This document shows positions 6,827 through 11,634 of a DNA stretch of 11,634 bases, piece after piece. Each line of letters begins with the position of its first letter. Positions within the stretch are counted from its first letter, which is position 1. Below the pieces are notes generated by a model. The model was given only the letters and a program-made list of their open reading frames with translations, ran no database searches and was not told where the DNA came from. Source of the DNA: Marinagarivorans sp. UBA5868 (GTDB lineage Bacteria > Pseudomonadota > Gammaproteobacteria > Pseudomonadales > Cellvibrionaceae); the NCBI GenBank assembly GCA_002432095.1, contig DJFQ01000151.1:1-11634 (forward strand). Direction: 5' to 3'. A program made the translations under genes and the position numbers.

Positions 6827-8560
6827 ATGCGACTCGATAAACTCACCATTGGCAGCGCCAAAGACAGCCCCGCCCACCAGTTCAAGAACTTGAAAAACGT
6901 CACCATTGACTTTGATCAGGACCACTGGGTAACAGTAGTGATTGGCTGGAACGGTACCGGTAAATCCAACGTGCTCGAAGCGCTGGCCATCATTTTCCGT
7001 GACTTAATCGCGCAGGAACGCAAACCCGCCTTTGCCTTTCAGTTGGCTTATCGCATGGGCTCGGGCGAGAACCTGCGCCATATCCATATTGATGCCGACC
7101 CAGATCGCGACAAAGAGCCGTTTACCATTCACGTTGCTACCGATGCTGAAGCCCGTGGTGAAGGCACGTTAATCCCATTAATGGATGGCGAAGCCCCTGT
7201 ATCAGCTTTGCGCGGTAAAGCTATCAAACTTACCGCCTTTCTGAATGCGGATAGTGAGTATCTGCCGCGCTATGTGTTTAGTTATTACTCCGGTGAAGGC
7301 TCGCGAATGTATGACATTTTTGAGCCTTATTTGAAGGACTATTATCAAAAACTCGTCAGATCAAAAACAGATCCAGAACCTAAGCGTCTTTTTTATGCTT
7401 TGCCAGTGCACAGTCAATTTGTACTACTGGCTTTTCTAATTAACCCAACAGAATCAACAAAGGATTTTTTCCTAAAAGAACTTGGCATCAACCTAGAAAC
7501 AGGAATTGAATCAGTTCTCTTTGAACTGCGAGAACCCAAATGGAATTCTAAAGAAGGTGACGAACGTTTCTGGTTTTCGCGTGGATTAGCACAGCGCTTC
7601 TTAGATCGTTTAATGGATGTGTCTCTGGCTCCCATAACCGTGAAGAGAAAAGTTCCAAAATCCATTTGGAACAAAAACAGTACAGAAAACGAATACAAAT
7701 ATCTTTATGTCAAAGATATTGAGTCGCTAAAACAGCTAGTTGGCGATCAGCAAAGCAAAGAGTTTTTCCGCGATTTGGAAAGTACGTTTGTATCGGATTT
7801 AATCGAAGCAGTTCACATTCGAGTTCAATTGAAAAAAAACGTCGGTAACGTTGTTTTCCGTGAGCTAAGTGAAGGCGAGCAGCAATTGCTGACAGTTCTA
7901 GGCTTGCTGCACTTCACCGCAGAAGACGAAAGTCTGTTCTTGCTCGATGAGCCAGATACGCATTTGAATCCGCGTTGGAGTGTGGATTACATATCGTATC
8001 TCAAAAAGTTTATTGCCAGCGGTACTCGGCAAGATGAGACCAGCCACGTTCTGCTGACTACACACAACCCATTAGCCATCGCTGAGCTTGACCGCGAGCA
8101 GGTGCAAATCCTCCGGATGGCCAAGACCGATGAGCAGCGCCAGATAGTGGCCTGCTACCCCGAAATGGCCCCGCGAGGCATGGGTTACGCGGCGATTGTC
8201 ACCAGCGACATGTTTGGTATTGCGTCGTCGCTTGATACCTCGACGCAGCTGCTGCTTGAGAAGCAGAGGGCACTGTCAGTGGCGGATACTCTGACCAATG
8301 ATGAGCAACGTGCGCTTGACGAAGTCAACTCCGAACTCAATCGTCTGGGCTTCAGGTTCTTTCATCCGGACGATGAATTCTCGCGCTACCTAAAACGTCG
8401 GAACGAAACATTACGAGAGAGATATGATGTTGCCAAACCACTGGATATTGCAGCGAAAGCAGTAGAGCTGAGCCGGGCAGAACGGGAAGATCTAGCAACG
8501 CAGCTGATTGATGAACTGGTTGCTGAGGAGCTAGCTGAGCGAGGCAAAACAGCAGAATGA
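6827..8560 (+). CDS. ptuA: AAA/ABC-type ATPase, PtuA-like (Septu-like defence)
   Basis: This 577-residue, SMC/OLD-like ATPase has no membrane segment. Walker A is GWNGTGKSN (40-48, K46), the ABC-type signature is LSEGEQQ (347-353), Walker B is SLFLLDEPDTHLNP (369-382, with E375), and LLTTHNPL (409-416) is the switch-histidine loop. The stretch between Walker A and the signature (about 165-340) is divergent and very AT-rich, and probably holds the sensing or effector-contact part. The C-terminal helices (FFHPDDEFSRYLKRRNE) lead into the next gene. It starts 2 bp after hsdS (AGG at 6818-6820) and overlaps the HNH gene by 4 bp. An ATPase paired with an HNH nuclease in this order is the Septu arrangement, in which PtuA gates PtuB and the pair blocks phage growth. 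The Septu label is inferred from domains and pairing. Other AAA-HNH pairs, including retron-linked ones, are possible. Confidence 0.75.
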   Translation: MRLDKLTIGSAKDSPAHQFKNLKNVTIDFDQDHWVTVVIGWNGTGKSNVLEALAIIFRDLIAQERKPAFAFQLAYRMGSGENLRHIHIDADPDRDKEPFTIHVATDAEARGEGTLIPLMDGEAPVSALRGKAIKLTAFLNADSEYLPRYVFSYYSGEGSRMYDIFEPYLKDYYQKLVRSKTDPEPKRLFYALPVHSQFVLLAFLINPTESTKDFFLKELGINLETGIESVLFELREPKWNSKEGDERFWFSRGLAQRFLDRLMDVSLAPITVKRKVPKSIWNKNSTENEYKYLYVKDIESLKQLVGDQQSKEFFRDLESTFVSDLIEAVHIRVQLKKNVGNVVFRELSEGEQQLLTVLGLLHFTAEDESLFLLDEPDTHLNPRWSVDYISYLKKFIASGTRQDETSHVLLTTHNPLAIAELDREQVQILRMAKTDEQRQIVACYPEMAPRGMGYAAIVTSDMFGIASSLDTSTQLLLEKQRALSVADTLTNDEQRALDEVNSELNRLGFRFFHPDDEFSRYLKRRNETLRERYDVAKPLDIAAKAVELSRAEREDLATQLIDELVAEELAERGKTAE

Positions 8561-9360
8561 GATACATTGACCTAGACGAACTCTCTTTACCCGACGGGTG
8601 GTCAGCAAAAGCAGAGGCGGCAGCTCAGGCGGTTCAAGGTGGAGCAGACCCGGAAGATTACAGTGAAGTTTGGCGAGACCTTAAACACGAATTGTCAGCA
8701 CTCTTCCCAGAGAAGAAATGTTGGTACTGCGAATCCCCAGTGGATCGGGCAGATAACGCCGTCGATCACTTCCGCCCCAAGGGCAGAGTCAGTGATGCAT
8801 TGAACCCGCACGCCGGATATCAATGGCTGGCTTTCGAGTGGCGGAACTATCGCTACGCATGCACGTTTTGTAATAGCCGCCGCAAAGACGTACTGCATGG
8901 TACGGCTGGCGGTAAGGCAGATCGATTCCCTCTTCTTGACGAGTCGCGGCGTCTCTACGGTCCTGGCCCGCTGGACCAAGAGGCACCCAAACTGCTTGAC
9001 CCTTGTGAACTGAACGACTGGGAACTCATCGGCTGTAAACAGGAAAACGGCAAGCCTTGCCCGGCCACTGATGACCCTGTGGATCACATGAGAGCTATGG
9101 AGTCCATAGAGGTCTATCACCTGGACTACGAACCCACCTGCAAACAGCGCCATAGAGCGGCGGTGCAGTTGATGGCAGACGTCGAACTCGGCAAGCGCTT
9201 ATTTGCTAACCCTGAGATGAAAAATGAATTCAAGACAGTAGCCCGAAAGATTCGTCGAGCAATTGAACGAAAGTCCCCCTTTAGTGGCGACATGATTTAT
9301 CTATTGAAAGGGCAGCGTGCCGCAGACCATCCATGGATTCAAAAGTTAATTGAAGCCTGA
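8557..9360 (+). CDS. ptuB: HNH nuclease, PtuB-like, partner of the upstream ATPase
   Basis: This 267-residue protein has a zinc-ribbon HNH core: C55-W-Y-C58, then D70-H71-F72-R73-P74-K75-G76, then C102-T-F-C105-N106. The HFRPK box between two CxxC pairs is typical of the HNH proteins that accompany defence ATPases (Septu PtuB and the retron-associated HNH family). H71 is the likely general base. The two Cys pairs would hold a structural zinc. The remaining 150 residues include a conserved-looking LLDPCELNDWELIG segment and a helical C-terminal region I do not recognise. The start ATG overlaps the ATPase stop (ATGA, 8557-8560); the nearest GAGG (8541-8544) is 12 nt away, so translation is probably coupled. 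An intrinsic terminator begins 8 bp after its stop, making it the last gene of the hsdS-ATPase-HNH run. Confidence 0.78.
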   Translation: MRYIDLDELSLPDGWSAKAEAAAQAVQGGADPEDYSEVWRDLKHELSALFPEKKCWYCESPVDRADNAVDHFRPKGRVSDALNPHAGYQWLAFEWRNYRYACTFCNSRRKDVLHGTAGGKADRFPLLDESRRLYGPGPLDQEAPKLLDPCELNDWELIGCKQENGKPCPATDDPVDHMRAMESIEVYHLDYEPTCKQRHRAAVQLMADVELGKRLFANPEMKNEFKTVARKIRRAIERKSPFSGDMIYLLKGQRAADHPWIQKLIEA

Positions 9361-9367
9361 TAAGAAT

Positions 9368-9405
9368 AAAAACGCCCTTGTGTAAAAAACTAAGGGGCAG
9401 TTTTT
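9368..9405 (+). terminator. Intrinsic terminator after the HNH gene
   Basis: AAAAACGCCCTT (9368-9379) pairs with AAGGGGCAGTTTTT (9392-9405) across a 12-nt loop, with single-base bulges at one G and one A, and ends in T5. The flanking A5/T5 tracts would let it work in both directions. It closes the run ending with the HNH gene and separates it from hsdM. Confidence 0.7.
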
Positions 9406-9432
9406 ATTTGATGGGTATTTGATGAATAGGAG

Positions 9433-9516
9433 CCACCGGAGCTCCAAGTTAAACCACCGGAGCTTGGAATTAAACCACCGGAGTTCGAACCCAAACCACC
9501 GGAGCTTGTGATAACA
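9433..9516. repeat. Four tandem 21-bp repeats upstream of hsdM
   Basis: The 9-mer CCACCGGAG occurs at 9433, 9454, 9475 and 9496, exactly 21 bp apart each time. Every unit starts with the same CCACCGGAG; the tail varies, with units 1 and 2 ending TTAAA and unit 3 CCAAA. Some tails hold small palindromes (GGAGCTCC at 9438-9445, GTTCGAAC at 9483-9490). Twenty-one bp is two helical turns, so the units would face the same side of DNA, as in iterons or stacked operators. The array ends 31 bp before the hsdM start, so it probably overlaps or flanks the hsdM promoter. Confidence 0.8.
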
Positions 9517-9537
9517 ATACTCTGGCGAACAACCAAC

Positions 9538-9542
9538 AGGAA
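9538..9542 (+). promoter_or_regulatory. Ribosome binding site of hsdM
   Basis: AGGAA lies 5 nt before the ATG at 9548 and supports this start. It gives hsdM its own translation initiation, unlike the coupled starts of hsdS and the HNH gene. Confidence 0.65.
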
Positions 9543-9547
9543 TCCGA

Positions 9548-11050
9548 ATGAACACTTCCACCCTAGTCCAGAAAGTCTGGAACTTTTGCCACACCCTGCG
9601 CGACGACGGTGTGGGTTATGGCGATTACCTCGAACAGCTCACCTATTTGCTGTTTTTAAAACTCGCCCATGAATACTCGCAAGAGCCCTACAACCGCGAA
9701 ACTCACATCCCTAAAAAATACAGCTGGCCAACCCTCACCGCCAAGGTCGGTGAGCCGCTGGAAGCCCATTACCTGGCCACTTTGCATAAGCTGGGGCAAG
9801 AGCCGGGAATGCTGGGGGCGATCTTCTTCAAAGCACAGAACAAGATTCAAGATCCCGCCAAGCTTTCTCGCTTGGTACAACTAATCGATGCCGAAAAGTG
9901 GATCAGTATGGATGCGGATACCAAAGGCGACTTGTATGAAGGCCTGCTGCAAAAGAACGCCGAAGACACCAAGAGCGGTGCCGGCCAGTACTTCACGCCA
10001 AGGGCGATCATCCAGGCCATGGTGGCCTGTATTCGCCCGCAGCCGATGAAGACCATTGCCGATCCTGCTTGCGGCACTGGCGGTTTCTTTCTTATTGCTA
10101 ACGAATGGCTGTCTGGCACTGGGCAGTGGCTGAAAGACAATGAATCCTGGCTCAAGCGCGATCTCCCAAAACTCAACCCAAAGCAAAAAAAATTTTTACG
10201 CGACCAAACCTTCCACGGCAATGAGATTGTGCCCAACACCCGCCGCATGTGTTTAATGAATTTGTTCCTGCACAACATTGGCGAGCTGGATGGTGAGCCA
10301 TCCGTTGAGCGTTCTGATGCGCTGATCAGCGAGCCAAAGCAAAAAGTGGATTATGTGTTGGCCAACCCGCCCTTCGGCAAAAAGAGCAGCATGACCATCA
10401 CCAATGAGGAAGGTGAGGAGGATAAAGAAGCGCTCACCTACGAGCGTCAGGATTTTTGGGAAACCACATCAAACAAACAACTTAATTTTTTGCAGCACAT
10501 AGTGAATATGCTGAAAGTCGACGGTAAAGCCGCGGTGGTACTGCCGGATAACGTACTCTTCGAGGGCGGTGCAGGCGAAAAAATTCGCCGCAAACTTCTG
10601 GAGACTTGCGATGTACACACCATTTTGCGTTTACCAACTGGCATCTTCTATGCCCAAGGCGTGAAGGCTAACGTGGTATTTTTTGATGCAAAACCTAAAG
10701 ATGGAAAAGTTCAAACCAAAGGCGTTTGGTTTTATGACTTGCGTACCAATAAGCACTTCACCCTTAAAACCAGGACGCTCAAGCTAGAAGACTTACAAGA
10801 TTTTATTCGATGCTTTAATCCAGAAAATCGACATAAACGCAAAGAAACTGAATTTTTTAAATACTATCCCTACAAGGAATTAATCGCTCGCGACAAGGCC
10901 AGCTTAGATATTTTTTGGCTAAAAGAGGACAGCCTGGATAACCTCGACGATCTACCGCCACCGGATGTGTTGCAACAGGAGATTATTGAACATCTTGAAG
11001 CGGCATTAGCCTCATTCAGAGATGTGGCGGTTGGGCTGCGGAGTAGCTGA
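9548..11050 (+). CDS. hsdM: Type I restriction-modification N6-adenine methyltransferase subunit M
   Basis: This 500-residue subunit transfers a methyl group from S-adenosylmethionine to N6 of adenine at the site chosen by HsdS, as M2S1. The N-terminal helical HsdM domain (VQKVWNFCHTLRDDGVGYGDYLEQLTYLLFLKLAHEY) is followed by GAGQYFTPR (144-152), motif I DPACGTGGFF (172-181, SAM binding) and catalytic motif IV NPPF (273-276, within DYVLANPPFG). Length and motifs match functional family members, with no lesion seen. It lies last in the locus, behind a terminator and the 21-bp repeats, whereas hsdM is usually next to or before hsdS. Separate expression would let methylation be set up independently of restriction. 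With hsdR broken as written, HsdM and HsdS could still act as a methyltransferase. Confidence in the family is very high. Confidence 0.97.
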   Translation: MNTSTLVQKVWNFCHTLRDDGVGYGDYLEQLTYLLFLKLAHEYSQEPYNRETHIPKKYSWPTLTAKVGEPLEAHYLATLHKLGQEPGMLGAIFFKAQNKIQDPAKLSRLVQLIDAEKWISMDADTKGDLYEGLLQKNAEDTKSGAGQYFTPRAIIQAMVACIRPQPMKTIADPACGTGGFFLIANEWLSGTGQWLKDNESWLKRDLPKLNPKQKKFLRDQTFHGNEIVPNTRRMCLMNLFLHNIGELDGEPSVERSDALISEPKQKVDYVLANPPFGKKSSMTITNEEGEEDKEALTYERQDFWETTSNKQLNFLQHIVNMLKVDGKAAVVLPDNVLFEGGAGEKIRRKLLETCDVHTILRLPTGIFYAQGVKANVVFFDAKPKDGKVQTKGVWFYDLRTNKHFTLKTRTLKLEDLQDFIRCFNPENRHKRKETEFFKYYPYKELIARDKASLDIFWLKEDSLDNLDDLPPPDVLQQEIIEHLEAALASFRDVAVGLRSS

Positions 11051-11075
11051 GTCTTTTGGGTGATGCATGCATTGA

Positions 11076-11100
11076 AACTATCCGGAAACTCCGGATAGTT
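11076..11100. terminator. Strong perfect hairpin after hsdM
   Basis: AACTATCCGGA (11076-11086) and TCCGGATAGTT (11090-11100) pair over 11 bp around an AAC loop. It lies 26 bp after the hsdM stop, where a terminator would be expected, but no T-run follows, so it may be an RNA stabiliser, a factor-dependent terminator or a protein-binding palindrome. Confidence 0.5.
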
Positions 11101-11477
11101 CGTGCAAGCCCGCAGGAGCGCACATAAGCTCGGGAGGCCAGTCGTCATAAGACAAATCATGCCAAAGGGTGGTTTTGGAAACCTAATTGCATTGCCCCGT
11201 GGTTGCGGGGGTGTCGTTGAAAATCTACTTAGTGAAAATAAAATTCGATGTGAACTTTAAGATGGGCGATATACTGGCTAGCTGATTAATACACAGTTTT
11301 CAGGTGTGCTACGTACAGATCACTGTTTCGGCAATGTTAAAACACGATGGAGGTATGCTTTGTGCACCTACTGCTTTTCCGATGTCGGGGCCCTTTTTAT
11401 TTATCATCTCCGCACTTTCTCCCACGTGCGAATGGCACGCTATATTCTAAAAATCCTCAAACGACTCACAGATACAG

Positions 11478-11497
11478 ACCTGTAATAACCTGTAATA
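11478..11497. repeat. Two tandem copies of ACCTGTAATA
   Basis: ACCTGTAATA occurs at 11478-11487 and again at 11488-11497 with no gap, and a partial ACCTGA follows at 11500. A 10-bp period is one helical turn. It lies about 55 bp upstream of a promoter-like pair, so an activator site is possible but unproven. Confidence 0.4.
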
Positions 11498-11549
11498 ACA
11501 CCTGACGGTATTAAAAACTATTCTCCCAATAAGCAATAGTGTGGATGCT

Positions 11550-11577
11550 TTGGCATATAAAGCCCCACTCATAATAG
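11550..11577 (+). promoter_or_regulatory. Possible sigma-70 promoter for a gene beyond the window
   Basis: TTGGCA (11550-11555) and TAATAG (11572-11577) are separated by 16 bp. About 40 bp further on, GAAGGA (11619-11624) is a good ribosome site. The window ends in AT at 11633-11634, which would be an ATG start 8 nt after that site if the next base is G. This is an inference from short motifs. Confidence 0.35.
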
Positions 11578-11634
11578 CATCGTCGTTATCACTCTCACCA
11601 ACATAAGCCATTCATTACGAAGGAATGCCATCAT

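Larger units (their letters stand above)
11051..11634. other. Long non-coding, AT-rich region after hsdM
   Basis: No open frame here looks like a protein, and I see no tRNA. It contains a perfect 11-bp hairpin just after hsdM (11076-11100), a small GC stem (CCCCG 11195-11199 with CGGGG 11206-11210), GGGCCC followed by T5 near 11389-11399, a tandem repeat of ACCTGTAATA (11478-11497) and a promoter-like pair near 11550. The AT-rich composition suggests acquired DNA or a regulatory leader for a gene that starts at or beyond the window edge. Confidence 0.5.

Noticed and set aside
9475..9504. tRNA-like T-arm (GAGTTCGAACCC) followed by CCA
   Set aside because: No acceptor, D or anticodon arms can be built around it; it is one unit of the 21-bp repeat array.
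9433..9516. CRISPR array
   Set aside because: The conserved core is only 9 bp and the variable part 12 bp, far below CRISPR repeat and spacer lengths, and no cas gene is present.
9346..9594. Small - strand protein with repeated LRWFN-like heptads
   Set aside because: The heptads are only the 21-bp DNA repeats read in frame; it has no initiation signal and overlaps the terminator and hsdM start.

Overview
The window looks like gammaproteobacterial chromosome of moderate GC. It opens with the last 78 codons of glmS, whose C-terminus (ending [17 protein letters not shown]) is close to GlmS of Pseudomonas and enteric relatives. I cannot name a genus. The 3' end of glmS is the classical Tn7-family attachment region. 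Everything after it is accessory DNA with a defence character, so this reads as a defence island parked downstream of glmS. No transposase, integrase or clear transposon end is present.

Layout, all on the + strand: glmS 3' end (1-235); a non-coding gap with a hairpin; a Schlafen/AlbA-type ATP-binding regulator (413-2107); a 154-bp gap unusually rich in CGATA/TATCG; hsdR of a type I restriction-modification system (2262-5061), broken by a one-base frameshift in an A6 tract at 3767-3772; hsdS (5058-6824); an AAA/ABC-type ATPase (6827-8560); an HNH nuclease (8557-9360); an intrinsic terminator; four perfect-period 21-bp tandem repeats; and hsdM (9548-11050). The last 584 bp are AT-rich and non-coding, with a strong hairpin after hsdM and a possible promoter for a gene just beyond the window.

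How the parts fit: HsdM and HsdS would form the modification enzyme. HsdR would add the ATP-driven translocase and nuclease, but only if the frameshift is bypassed, reverted or an assembly error. The ATPase-HNH pair resembles Septu (PtuA/PtuB). It lies inside the hsd locus, coupled to hsdS by a 2-bp gap and then by a 4-bp overlap. hsdM is cut off from this run by a terminator and preceded by the 21-bp repeat array, so methylase and restriction genes appear to be separate transcription units. The Schlafen-type protein is a plausible regulator of the locus. The most unusual points are the nested Septu-like pair, the repeat array upstream of hsdM, the CGATA cluster upstream of hsdR, the hsdR frameshift, and the low-GC blocks inside HsdS TRD2 and the middle of the PtuA-like ATPase.
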